Below are positions 31,901 to 39,971 of a DNA stretch of 41,589 bases, piece by piece. Below the pieces are notes generated by a model, which was given only the letters and a program-made list of their open reading frames with translations, made no database searches and was not told where the DNA came from. Every line of letters begins with the position of its first letter. The first letter of the stretch is position 1. The stretch spans positions 1-41,589 of the forward strand of contig NZ_MSDV01000066.1 in NCBI RefSeq assembly GCF_001931485.1, read 5' to 3'. A program made the position numbers and the translations under genes. The DNA is from Burkholderia sp. SRS-W-2-2016. Lineage in GTDB: Bacteria > Pseudomonadota > Gammaproteobacteria > Burkholderiales > Burkholderiaceae.

Positions 31901-33106
31901 ATGTCAAGCCAACCGTTTATATCCTTCGCCGGCGTCAGCAAGTCGTATGACGGCGTGCATAGCGTGGTCGAAGGTCTCGATCTCGATGTCGCGCGCGGCG
32001 AATTCGTGTCGCTGCTCGGGCCTTCCGGATCGGGCAAAACCACGACGCTGATGATGCTCGCGGGTTTCGAATCGCCCACTCGCGGCGAGATCCGGCTGGC
32101 GGGCAAGCGTCTGGACGACAAGCCGCCGCACCGGCGCGACATCGGCATGGTGTTTCAGAACTACGCGCTGTTTCCGCACATGACGATCGCCGAGAACGTG
32201 GCGTTTCCGCTGTCCGTGCGCAACGTGAGTCGCAGCGAGCAGAAGAAGCGAGTCATGCGCGCGCTGGAGATGGTGGAGTTGCCGCATCTGGCTGCACGGC
32301 GCCCGGCCCAGCTCTCCGGCGGCCAGCAACAACGCGTCGCGCTGGCTCGCGCGCTCGTGTTCGAACCGAGCGTGGTGCTGATGGACGAGCCGCTCGGCGC
32401 GCTCGACAAACGGCTGCGCGAAAGCATGCAGTACGAAATCATGCGGCTGCATCGCGAACTGTCGCTCACCATCGTCTATGTGACGCACGACCAGAACGAA
32501 GCGTTGACGATGTCGGACCGGGTTGCGGTGTTTTCGGACGGCCGGATCCAGCAGGCCGCCACACCGACCGAACTGTACGAGAACGCGGCGAACGCGTTCG
32601 TGGCCAATTTCGTCGGCGAGAACAATGGACTGACCGGCCGGGTGAATCCGTACGACGGCGAATGGGCGTCGATGCAACTGGCCGACGGCAGCATCGTGTT
32701 CGGCCGTGCGGGTGCCGGACTCGCGCCCGGCGATACCGCGATGCTGGCACTGCGCCCCGAGCGCGCGCGTATCGCCGCGACCCCGGAGGCGCTCCAGGAA
32801 GCCGCACGACAGAATATGAATGTCGTGCAGGCACTGGTGGAAGAACTCGTTTATTGCGGCGACCACCATCGCGTTCATCTGAAGCTCGGCCACGGCGAGA
32901 CGATCGTCGTCAAGGTGCCGAACACGCAGCACCGCGATCTACCCACGCTCGGCAAGCAGGCCGCGGTCACCTGGCACAGAGATGACTGCAAGGTTCTACC
33001 CGCGGCCGCGGCCGCGCTGCCCGCCAACGCGGCTTCCGGCGACCCCCGCTCGTCCGCTATCTCGCCTTCCTCGTCCGCCTCGCCACTCATCGCAGGAGTC
33101 AATTAA
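31901..33106 (+). CDS. ABC transporter ATPase, polyamine (PotA/PotG) type
   Basis: 401-aa ATPase of the spermidine/putrescine (POPT) importer family. Walker A GPSGSGKTTT (40-49), Q-loop MVFQNYALFPHM, signature LSGGQQQRVALARAL, Walker B VVLMDEPLGALDK and the His-switch VTHDQNEALTMSDR are all intact. The C-terminal third is a TOBE-type regulatory domain (LALRPERARI). It ends in a low-complexity Ala/Ser/Pro tail of ~40 residues, partly from a GCGGCCGCGGCC repeat, which is unusual. The start MSSQPF at 31901 is chosen over an ATG at 31853 that overlaps the Rieske gene end. The binding protein gene follows after 2 bp. Confidence 0.88.
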   Translation: MSSQPFISFAGVSKSYDGVHSVVEGLDLDVARGEFVSLLGPSGSGKTTTLMMLAGFESPTRGEIRLAGKRLDDKPPHRRDIGMVFQNYALFPHMTIAENVAFPLSVRNVSRSEQKKRVMRALEMVELPHLAARRPAQLSGGQQQRVALARALVFEPSVVLMDEPLGALDKRLRESMQYEIMRLHRELSLTIVYVTHDQNEALTMSDRVAVFSDGRIQQAATPTELYENAANAFVANFVGENNGLTGRVNPYDGEWASMQLADGSIVFGRAGAGLAPGDTAMLALRPERARIAATPEALQEAARQNMNVVQALVEELVYCGDHHRVHLKLGHGETIVVKVPNTQHRDLPTLGKQAAVTWHRDDCKVLPAAAAALPANAASGDPRSSAISPSSSASPLIAGVN

Positions 33107-33108
33107 AA

Positions 33109-34164
33109 ATGAAGACCAATACTTCTCTGTTCCGCACCACCATCGCGGCTTGCGCTTTCAGCGTGCTGGCCGGCGGCACCGCGCACGCCGCGGACACGAT
33201 TTCAGTGGTCACGTTTGGGGGCGCCTATGAGGCCGCGGCCAAAAAGGCGTGGTTCGAACCGTTCACGGCAAAGACCGGCAATCAGTTCTCGACCGAGTCG
33301 TACGATGGCGGCCTCGCCAAGCTACAGGCAATGCAGCAGGCGAAAAATCCCACCTGGGATCTGATCGACCTCGAGACCAACGACGCGATCACCGCGTGCG
33401 ACGAGGGCCTTCTCGCCAAATTCGACAAGAAGCTGCTCGGCAACACCGCCGATTTCTTGCCGGGCTCGATCAGTGACTGCGCGGTCGCGGCAATGGTGTG
33501 GTCCACGGTCTATGCGTACGACACCAGCAAACTGAAGACCGCGCCGACCACCATCAACGACTTCTTCGACCTGAAAAAATACCCCGGCAAGCGGGGGATG
33601 CGCAAATCGCCGAAGGTCGCAATGGAATGGGCGCTGATCGCCGATGGCGTTGCGCCGGCCGACGTCTATAAGGTTCTCGGCACACCGGCGGGCGTCGATC
33701 GCGCGTTCAAGAAACTCGACACGATCAAGCCGAGCATCGTCTGGTGGGAAGCGGGCGCGCAGGCGCCGCAGTTGCTCGCCGACGGCGCGGTCGTGATGAC
33801 CCAGGCTTACAACGGGCGTATCGACGACGCGGTCCATAAAGACAAAAAGCCGTTCAAGGTCGTTTGGGATGCCCAGGTATACGACTACGAGTGGTGGGCG
33901 GTGGTCAACAACGCCAAGCATGCGGACGCGGCGCAAAAGTTCATCATCTCCGCGTCGACCCCGCAAGCGTACGCGGACCTGTCGAAGTACATCGCCTACG
34001 CGCCGCCGCGCAAGGATGCGATTCCGCTGATCGACAAGGCCCGCCTGAACGACCTGCCCACGGCGCCCGAGAACTTCAAGCGCCCGGTGCAGATCAACGC
34101 GACGTTCTGGGCCGACAACGCCGATGCGATCAACAAGCGATTCCAGAACTGGCTGACGCAGTAA
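33109..34164 (+). CDS. ABC transporter periplasmic binding protein, polyamine (PotD/PotF) type
   Basis: 351-aa extracellular solute-binding protein of the PotD/PotF-like class. It has a signal peptide (TTIAACAFSVLAGGTAHA, cut after AHA at ~27) and mature start ADTISVVTFGGAYEAA. The fold then shows WDLIDLETNDAITACDEGLL, YPGKRGMRKSP and WWEAGAQAPQLLADGAVVM. The two domains join around residues 130 and 250 as usual. The ligand is unknown; polyamine, quaternary amine or a related cationic N-compound is possible, and the paired Rieske enzyme should act on it. The start is directly after the ATPase stop (2-bp gap). Confidence 0.88.
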   Translation: MKTNTSLFRTTIAACAFSVLAGGTAHAADTISVVTFGGAYEAAAKKAWFEPFTAKTGNQFSTESYDGGLAKLQAMQQAKNPTWDLIDLETNDAITACDEGLLAKFDKKLLGNTADFLPGSISDCAVAAMVWSTVYAYDTSKLKTAPTTINDFFDLKKYPGKRGMRKSPKVAMEWALIADGVAPADVYKVLGTPAGVDRAFKKLDTIKPSIVWWEAGAQAPQLLADGAVVMTQAYNGRIDDAVHKDKKPFKVVWDAQVYDYEWWAVVNNAKHADAAQKFIISASTPQAYADLSKYIAYAPPRKDAIPLIDKARLNDLPTAPENFKRPVQINATFWADNADAINKRFQNWLTQ

Positions 34165-34204
34165 CGCCACGCCGCTAACGAACGTCATCGGAGCGATCCA
34201 TACG

Positions 34205-35461
34205 ATGAACACGCCGCTGCCATCCACCGCTGGCTTTGGCCGTAGCCCACGCGGCGCGGACCGCGACGCGTTTCGCGCCGCGCGCCGCAAGGCGGCGGCC
34301 CGCGCGCTGCTACTGGCTTTGCCGTTGCTCGTCTTTCTTCTGGTGACGTTCGTTGCGCCGATCGCCAGTCTGCTTGGCCGCAGCGTACAGAATCACGAGG
34401 TACGCGCGGGCATGCCGCAGCTCAGCGCGGCGCTGGCCACGTGGAATGGCGCCGGCGTGCCCGATGAAAGCGCATTTGCCGCGCTCGCGCACGACCTGAA
34501 GGAAGCGGGCGAGAACAGTCAGCTCGGCAATATCGCGCGGCGCATGAATTTCTATCAACCGGAGTTCCGCAGCCTCTTTTTCAAAACGGCGCGTGCCGCG
34601 CGTTCGCAAACGCCGGCTCAATGGAAACCCGTTCTGATCGAACTCGACCCGCGCTGGAACGAGTCCGAAACCTGGCGGCTGCTCAAACGCGCGTCCATCT
34701 CGCCGACCCCGGACTATCTGCTGAACGCCGTCGACGCACGGGTCGGGCCCGACGGGTCCGTGGTTTCCGTTTCAGCGGATAGCGCGGTGTACCGCGCCGC
34801 ATTCCAGCGCACCGTGCTGATCAGTGCGACGGTCACGGTGCTCTGTCTGCTGTTCGGCTATCCGGTCGCGTATCTGCTCGCGACTCTGCCGGAACGGCAA
34901 AGCAACCGCCTCCTTCTGTTCGTGATCGTGCCGTTCTGGACTTCGCTGCTGGTGCGTACCACCGCGTGGTACGTGTTGCTGCAGCCCAGTGGCGTGATCA
35001 ATAGCGCGCTGCTCAGTCTCGGTCTGATCAGTCATCCGCTGCCGCTCATTTTCAATCGCACCGGCGTGCTGATCGGCATGACTCACGTGCTGCTGCCGTA
35101 CATGATTCTCGCGATCTATTCGGTCATGAAGAATGTCTCGCCGGTCTACATGCGTGCGGCGAAATCGCTCGGCGCGCATCCGGCGGTCGCATTCGTGCGC
35201 GTCTATATTCCGCAGACGCTGCCCGGTGTCGGCGCGGGATGTTTTCTCGTCTTCGTGCTCGCGCTCGGCTACTACATCACCCCGGCCCTGCTCGGCGGCG
35301 CCGGCGACGAAATGATCAGCCAACTGATTGCCTCGCAAACCAACGAGCGGCTCAACTGGGGCCTCGCCGGCGCGCTGTCGTGTTATCTGGTTCTTTTCAC
35401 GGCGATCTTCTATTTCATTTTCAACCGGCTGGTCGGGATCGACCGGCTGCGCTTCGGCTAG
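34205..35461 (+). CDS. ABC transporter permease, PotB/PotH type
   Basis: 418-aa inner-membrane permease of the polyamine importer class. After a basic N-terminus comes TM1 (LLLALPLLVFLLVTFVAPIA), then a long periplasmic loop of about 150 residues. Five further membrane segments follow, from ATVTVLCLLFGYPVAYLLAT onward. The cytoplasmic EAA-like loop is at YMRAAKSLGAHPAVAFVRVY. The long loop is typical of this subgroup (usual PotB is ~280 aa). It starts 40 bp after the binding protein and pairs with the next permease. Confidence 0.87.
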   Translation: MNTPLPSTAGFGRSPRGADRDAFRAARRKAAARALLLALPLLVFLLVTFVAPIASLLGRSVQNHEVRAGMPQLSAALATWNGAGVPDESAFAALAHDLKEAGENSQLGNIARRMNFYQPEFRSLFFKTARAARSQTPAQWKPVLIELDPRWNESETWRLLKRASISPTPDYLLNAVDARVGPDGSVVSVSADSAVYRAAFQRTVLISATVTVLCLLFGYPVAYLLATLPERQSNRLLLFVIVPFWTSLLVRTTAWYVLLQPSGVINSALLSLGLISHPLPLIFNRTGVLIGMTHVLLPYMILAIYSVMKNVSPVYMRAAKSLGAHPAVAFVRVYIPQTLPGVGAGCFLVFVLALGYYITPALLGGAGDEMISQLIASQTNERLNWGLAGALSCYLVLFTAIFYFIFNRLVGIDRLRFG

Positions 35462-35485
35462 CAGGTCATCACAAGGCAGACCGAC

Positions 35486-36313
35486 ATGAAAGACGGACGC
35501 ACGCGACTACTTTCGGAACGCATCGCCGGGGCGGGATTGAACGTGCATTGCGCGCTCGTGTTCTTTTTCCTCGTTGCACCGATCCTTGCGATCGTGCCGC
35601 TGTCGTTCAACTCCGGTTCGTTCTTCTCTTATCCGATGCAGGGCTTTTCGCTGCGCTGGTACGAGCAGGCACTGAGTTCTCCGGACTGGCAACGCGCGTT
35701 TGTGAACAGCATCGGCATCGGCGCCGCATCGACGTTGATCGCGACGGTACTCGGCACCCTGGCCGCGCTGGGTCTGAGCCGCGGGCAGTTCCCGTTGCGC
35801 TCGATCATCATGCCGATCATCGTGTCGCCGATGATCGTTCCGATCGTCGTCGTCGCGGCAGGCTTTTATCTGGTGTTTTCGCCGCTCGGACTGGTCAACT
35901 CCTATCTGGGCGTCGTCCTCGCGCACGCGGCGCTCGGCACGCCGTTCGTCGTGATCACCGTCACCGCCTCTTTATTGTCGTTCGATCAGAGTCTGCTGCG
36001 CGCCGCGTCGGGCCTGGGCGCGCCGCCGTGGGTCGCGTTCAGACGCGTGACGCTGCCGCTGATTACACCGGCTGTCGCGACCGGCAGCGTGTTTGCGTTT
36101 GCGACGTCGTTCGACGAGGTGATCGTGATCCTGTTCATCGGCGGCCCGGATCAGCGCACCGTGCCCCGGCAGATGTGGAGCGGCATCCGCGAACAGATCG
36201 ATCCGTCGATCCTCGCCGTCGCCACGTTGCTGATGCTGTTCGCGATCGCGTTGTTCGCGAGCATCAACTGGCTGCGCAAACGCGCGGCAGTGGCGAGCAG
36301 TACGTATGCGTGA
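35486..36313 (+). CDS. ABC transporter permease, PotC/PotI type
   Basis: 275-aa second permease of the importer, six membrane segments. The N-terminal segment ALVFFFLVAPILAIVPLSFN and GFSLRWYEQALSSPDWQRAF are characteristic of PotC/PotI. The EAA-like loop (LLRAASGLGAPPWVAFRRVT) is in the second half. Last gene of the rightward operon, 24 bp after its partner permease. Convergent to the RraA-family gene 53 bp away. Confidence 0.88.
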   Translation: MKDGRTRLLSERIAGAGLNVHCALVFFFLVAPILAIVPLSFNSGSFFSYPMQGFSLRWYEQALSSPDWQRAFVNSIGIGAASTLIATVLGTLAALGLSRGQFPLRSIIMPIIVSPMIVPIVVVAAGFYLVFSPLGLVNSYLGVVLAHAALGTPFVVITVTASLLSFDQSLLRAASGLGAPPWVAFRRVTLPLITPAVATGSVFAFATSFDEVIVILFIGGPDQRTVPRQMWSGIREQIDPSILAVATLLMLFAIALFASINWLRKRAAVASSTYA

Positions 36314-36366
36314 CGGCCCGATCCTGTAGATGACGGCGCGCGCCGGTACGAACGCGCTCCCACAAC

Positions 36367-37086
36367 TTAGCGCCCGTGGCGGCTCCGCCATTGCGCAAAC
36401 CGGTCGAGCGTCTCCTGCCGCGTCGCCGGATAAAGCCCGACGATCGACTCGCCGGCCCGCACCTGCTCCATCACGAAGTCCTCGAACGCGGTCATCTCGA
36501 CCGCTTCCGCCGCGATTTCCGCGACCCGATGCGCGGGAATTACGATCACCCCATCGTTGTCGCCGACGATCACGTCGCCGGGAAACACCGGCGCCTGTCC
36601 GCAGCCGATCGGCACATTGATATCGAGTGCTTCGTGCAGCGTCAGATTGGTCGGCGCGGACGGCCGGTTGTGGAACGCGGGGATCTCGGTATTGGCGATC
36701 TCGTCGGCATCGCGAAAGCCGCCGTCGGTGACGACGCCGGCCACGCCGCGTTTCATCAGGCGAGTCACGAGAATCGCGCCCGCCGATGCGGCGCGCGGAT
36801 CGTTGCGGCTGTCCATCACCAGCACCGCGCCCGGCGGACAGGTCTCCACGGCCTTGCGCTGTGGATGCTCCGGATTGCGAAACACTTCGAGACCGTTGCG
36901 GTCTTCGCGGGCCGGAATATAGCGAAGCGTGAACGCTTCGCCGACCATGCTTTTGCTCAGGCGTGTCAAAGGCGTGACGCCCTGGATCGCCTGATGACGA
37001 AAACCGCGCTTGAAAAGCGCGGTGGCAAGTGTTGCGGTACTGATCTTTTCCAGTTGCGCGCGCAATTCGGCGGTCAGGACAGTCAT
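36367..37086 (-). CDS. RraA-family protein (HMG/CHA-type aldolase or RNase E regulator fold)
   Basis: 239-aa protein of the RraA / 4-hydroxy-4-methyl-2-oxoglutarate aldolase family. Landmarks are CPPGAVLVMDSRNDPRAA, the catalytic-type GVVTDGGFRDADEI (Arg-Asp pair) and VFPGDVIVGDNDGVIVIPAH. Members are divalent-metal pyruvate aldolases or decarboxylases; some act in RNase E inhibition. The length, longer than RraA (161 aa), fits catabolic relatives. It follows a Rid-family gene (82-bp gap) and the ben operon on the same strand, which suggests a keto-acid step rather than RNA regulation. The actual substrate is unknown. Confidence 0.82.
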   Translation of the reverse strand: MTVLTAELRAQLEKISTATLATALFKRGFRHQAIQGVTPLTRLSKSMVGEAFTLRYIPAREDRNGLEVFRNPEHPQRKAVETCPPGAVLVMDSRNDPRAASAGAILVTRLMKRGVAGVVTDGGFRDADEIANTEIPAFHNRPSAPTNLTLHEALDINVPIGCGQAPVFPGDVIVGDNDGVIVIPAHRVAEIAAEAVEMTAFEDFVMEQVRAGESIVGLYPATRQETLDRFAQWRSRHGR

Positions 37087-37168
37087 GCGTTACCTCGACA
37101 AGGGAAATAGCGGGAGGATCCGGTCAGTGACTGCCCTTCTTTCGAAGCTGGCGCGCTCGAACAAAGAG

Positions 37169-37567
37169 TTATTTCGACAGCACGGCCACTGCCTTGATTT
37201 CGATAATGTACCCCGGCGAGCCGCACAGCATGTGCGCGCCGATCGCGGTCCATGCCGGCAGCGGATCCGAATCGAAGTAACGATCGCGGACCTGCATGAA
37301 CAGCGGCAGATCGCGCAGGTCGGTATGGAAGGTGGTCAGATCGACGACATCGCGCATCGACGCGCCGGCGGTTTCCAGTACCTGTTTCAGGTTCTCGAAT
37401 GCCTGCACGATCTGCGCTTCACGCGGCTCGATCAGTTGCATCGCGCTATTGCGGCCGATCTGCCCGGACACATAGATCGTATTGCCGACTTTCACCGCGG
37501 GGGAATAGCGGATTTTTTCATATACCGCTTCCATTCCCGGCGGAATCACTGCTTCCCGGTCACTCAT
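37169..37567 (-). CDS. Second Rid-family protein
   Basis: 132-aa Rid-family protein. Conserved blocks are GNTIYVSGQIGRN, EPREAQIVQAFENLKQVLET and DVVDLTTFHTDLRDLP. The position of RidA Arg105 is Met in my alignment (GAHMLCGSPGY), so canonical imine hydrolysis is doubtful. AGGAG precedes the ATG. It lies 81 bp after benD and 82 bp before the RraA gene, so all may be on one transcript. It is clearly distinct from the Rid protein at 27.6 kb. Confidence 0.82.
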   Translation of the reverse strand: MSDREAVIPPGMEAVYEKIRYSPAVKVGNTIYVSGQIGRNSAMQLIEPREAQIVQAFENLKQVLETAGASMRDVVDLTTFHTDLRDLPLFMQVRDRYFDSDPLPAWTAIGAHMLCGSPGYIIEIKAVAVLSK

Positions 37568-37612
37568 GAAGTCTCCTTTGATATTCGTGTTGGTAACGCC
37601 AGTTGCCGAAAC

Positions 37613-37648
37613 GCTCGTGTCGCTCGTGTCGCTCTTATCGCTCGCGCG
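37613..37648. repeat. Four-copy 9-bp tandem repeat after benD
   Basis: Four 9-bp units: GCTCGTGTC twice, then GCTCTTATC and GCTCGCGCG (37613-37648). The array abuts the benD stop codon (37649-37651). Its period matches the long array at 763-1104, although the unit sequence differs. Confidence 0.75.
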
Positions 37649-38428
37649 TCAGCCCGTATCGCCGCCGGCGACCGGCAGCACCGAACCGGTGATATAGCCC
37701 GCTTCGTCGGACGCGAGGAACAGGATCGGCGCGACCTGCTCGTCGATACTGCCGTAGCGCTTCATGAACGTGGAGCCGGTTACCTGCTCGACCGCTTCGC
37801 TCATCCAGCGCTGTTCCTGCTCGCTGTCGCCGGCCGCATTGCGCGGAATCCGGCGCGGCGGCGCACTGGTGCCGCCCGGCGCGGTCGCGACCACGCGGAT
37901 GTTGTGCTCCGCGTATTCCATCGCGAGCGACTGGGTGATCGCGTTGACGCCCCCCTTGGCCGCGGAATACGGCACGCGCCGAATCCCGCGCGTCGCATTC
38001 GACGACACGTTGACGATCGTGCCGCCGCCGCGCTTGAGCAGATGCGGCAGCACCGCGTGGCACGAATACAGCGTCGGCATCAGCGAGCGGCGGATTTCCG
38101 CGTCGATCTGCGCCGGTTCGAATTCGGCGAACGGCCGCATACGGATCGCGCCGCCCACGCCGTTGATCAGGATGTCGATCCCGCCGAACCGCTCGGCCGC
38201 AAACGCGAGCGCCGCCTGCGCGCCCTCATACGTTTCCAGATCGGCGACGAAGCCGGCGGTATCCGCACCGCCCGCCTCGGCCGCCACTTCCGCGACGAAA
38301 TCCGCGCGATCGACGAACAGCACGCGAGCGCCCTCGGCCGCCGCGCGCAGCGCGACGCCGCGGCCGATGCCCTGGGCCGCGCCGGTCACGACCATCACCT
38401 TGCCTGCGAATCGCTGGTTGTTCGTCAT
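37649..38428 (-). CDS. benD: Benzoate diol dehydrogenase BenD
   Basis: 259-aa short-chain dehydrogenase that oxidises 1,6-dihydroxycyclohexa-2,4-diene-1-carboxylate (the benzoate diol) with loss of CO2 to catechol. TGAAQGIG is near residue 15, INGVGG replaces the usual NNAG, and YSAAK holds the catalytic Tyr/Lys. The phrase RRVPYSAAKGGVNAITQSLA and the RIPRNAAGDS segment are typical of BenD. The start overlaps the benC stop by ATGA (38425-38428). Last of the four ben genes. Confidence 0.92.
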   Translation of the reverse strand: MTNNQRFAGKVMVVTGAAQGIGRGVALRAAAEGARVLFVDRADFVAEVAAEAGGADTAGFVADLETYEGAQAALAFAAERFGGIDILINGVGGAIRMRPFAEFEPAQIDAEIRRSLMPTLYSCHAVLPHLLKRGGGTIVNVSSNATRGIRRVPYSAAKGGVNAITQSLAMEYAEHNIRVVATAPGGTSAPPRRIPRNAAGDSEQEQRWMSEAVEQVTGSTFMKRYGSIDEQVAPILFLASDEAGYITGSVLPVAGGDTG

Positions 38429-39441
38429 TTCGCCACCACGTTCGGGGTGAACTTCTCATAGTGGAAGCTGTTCGGCTTCACACCGTTATCGTCGAAGTAC
38501 TTGCGCACCGCGTCGACCATCGGCGGCGGGCCGCACAGATACACGTCGACATCGCCGTCGTTCAGCGACTCGGCCGGCATGTGCTGGGTCACCCAGCCCT
38601 TGCGTGGATGGTCCGAATCCGCATCGGCGACCACCGTCGCGAAACTGAAGTTCGGCAGCTTCGCCGCATACGCCTCGATCGCTTCGACCAGCACGAGGTC
38701 GAGCTCGCGCGTGACGCCGTAGATCAGATGAACCTTCTGCTGCGCATTGGTGCGCGCGAGTACTTCGAGCATCGACAGGAACGGCGCGAGTCCGGTGCCG
38801 CCCGCGAGGAACAGCAGCGGCCGCTGCACGTCGCGCAGATAGAAGCTGCCGAGCGGACCGGTCAGTTCCAGCTTCTCGCCGGCCTGCGCGGAATCGAGCC
38901 ACGTGCTCATCACGCCGCCCGGAATCTTCTTGATCAGGAAGCTGATCTTCTTCTCGGCGGGCGCCGACGAGAACGAATACGAGCGATGCTGACCGCTGCC
39001 CGGCACGTCGATGTTCACGTACTGGCCCGGCAGAAACACCGGCGCCGCCGCTTCCACGTCGAGCTCCAGCACGATCGCCGCGTCCTTGTGCTGCTCGACC
39101 TTGGTGACCGTCGCGGCGAACTTGCTCTGGCCGGTCTTGCACACCGCCGACGACGCCGGCACCGCGATCACGCAATCGCTCTCGGGCACCATCTGGCACG
39201 TCAGCACGAGACCGCTGTCCTTTTCGTCCTCGGTCAACGCGTCTTCGATGTAGTCGTCGCCGAGATCGTAGCTGCCGCTTTCGGCGCGGCACTTGCAGGT
39301 GCCGCACACGCCGTCGGAGCAATCCATCGGCAGATTGATCTTCGCGCGGAACGCCGCGTCGAGAACTTTCTCGCCGGCCTTACATTCGATAAAACGGGTC
39401 ACGCCGTCTTCGAAATTCAATGCAATGTTGTAGCTGGACAT
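38425..39441 (-). CDS. benC: Benzoate dioxygenase reductase BenC
   Basis: 338-aa electron-transfer component that moves electrons from NADH to the Rieske centre of BenAB. The N-terminal plant-type [2Fe-2S] ferredoxin domain has Cys ligands in CSDGVCGTCKCRAES and LTCQM. It is followed by a ferredoxin-reductase FAD domain (GQYVNIDVPGSGQHRSYSFS) and an NAD domain (LLFLAGGTGLAPFLSML, LCGPPPMVDAVRKYF). The order ferredoxin-FAD-NAD and the length match BenC. The start has GGAGG-type upstream sequence. Gap to benB is 41 bp. Confidence 0.94.
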   Translation of the reverse strand: MSSYNIALNFEDGVTRFIECKAGEKVLDAAFRAKINLPMDCSDGVCGTCKCRAESGSYDLGDDYIEDALTEDEKDSGLVLTCQMVPESDCVIAVPASSAVCKTGQSKFAATVTKVEQHKDAAIVLELDVEAAAPVFLPGQYVNIDVPGSGQHRSYSFSSAPAEKKISFLIKKIPGGVMSTWLDSAQAGEKLELTGPLGSFYLRDVQRPLLFLAGGTGLAPFLSMLEVLARTNAQQKVHLIYGVTRELDLVLVEAIEAYAAKLPNFSFATVVADADSDHPRKGWVTQHMPAESLNDGDVDVYLCGPPPMVDAVRKYFDDNGVKPNSFHYEKFTPNVVAK

Positions 39442-39482
39442 GGAAGCTCCTCCGTCCTCAGGTATTACGTAATGCTCGGGTA

Positions 39483-39971
39483 TCAGACGTGATAGACGTC
39501 GAGTACTTGCCGGATATAGTCGTTTTTCAGCACGATCTTCTTCGACGAAATCAGCAGGTCGTCGCCGCTTTTACGCAGCGTGACGAACATCGTGCCGTAG
39601 ATATGATCCGTGGTCTTGTAGCGATGGCTGAGCGTATGGAAGTTGTAGCGCACCTCCACTTCCTCGCCGCGCTCGGCCAGCACTTCGACATTGGTCACGT
39701 TGTGACCGGTGCGCGGCTCCGGCGTCGATGCGCCGCTGCGCTCGGTCTTGATGCGGAACACGCGGTCTTCCAGACCGCCGCGATCCGGGTAGTACATCAG
39801 CGAGATCTGGCTGTGCGGGTCTTCGGTGATCTGATCGTCGTCGTCCCACGCCGGCATCCAGTAAGTGACGTCTTCCGTGTAGCAGTTCAGCCACTCGTCC
39901 CACTGACGGTCGTCGAGCAGGCGCGCTTCGCGATACAGCACCGCGCAGATTTTCTGGTAATCGAAGCTCAT
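39483..39971 (-). CDS. benB: Benzoate 1,2-dioxygenase beta subunit BenB
   Basis: 162-aa small subunit of the benzoate dioxygenase; the beta subunit is structural and stabilises the hexamer. The cone-like fold is marked by LYREARLLDDRQWDEWLNCY, YWMPAWDDDDQITEDPHSQI and the C-terminal ISSKKIVLKNDYI. The ATG overlaps the benA stop as ATGA (39968-39971), ensuring 1:1 translation. Confidence 0.94.
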   Translation of the reverse strand: MSFDYQKICAVLYREARLLDDRQWDEWLNCYTEDVTYWMPAWDDDDQITEDPHSQISLMYYPDRGGLEDRVFRIKTERSGASTPEPRTGHNVTNVEVLAERGEEVEVRYNFHTLSHRYKTTDHIYGTMFVTLRKSGDDLLISSKKIVLKNDYIRQVLDVYHV

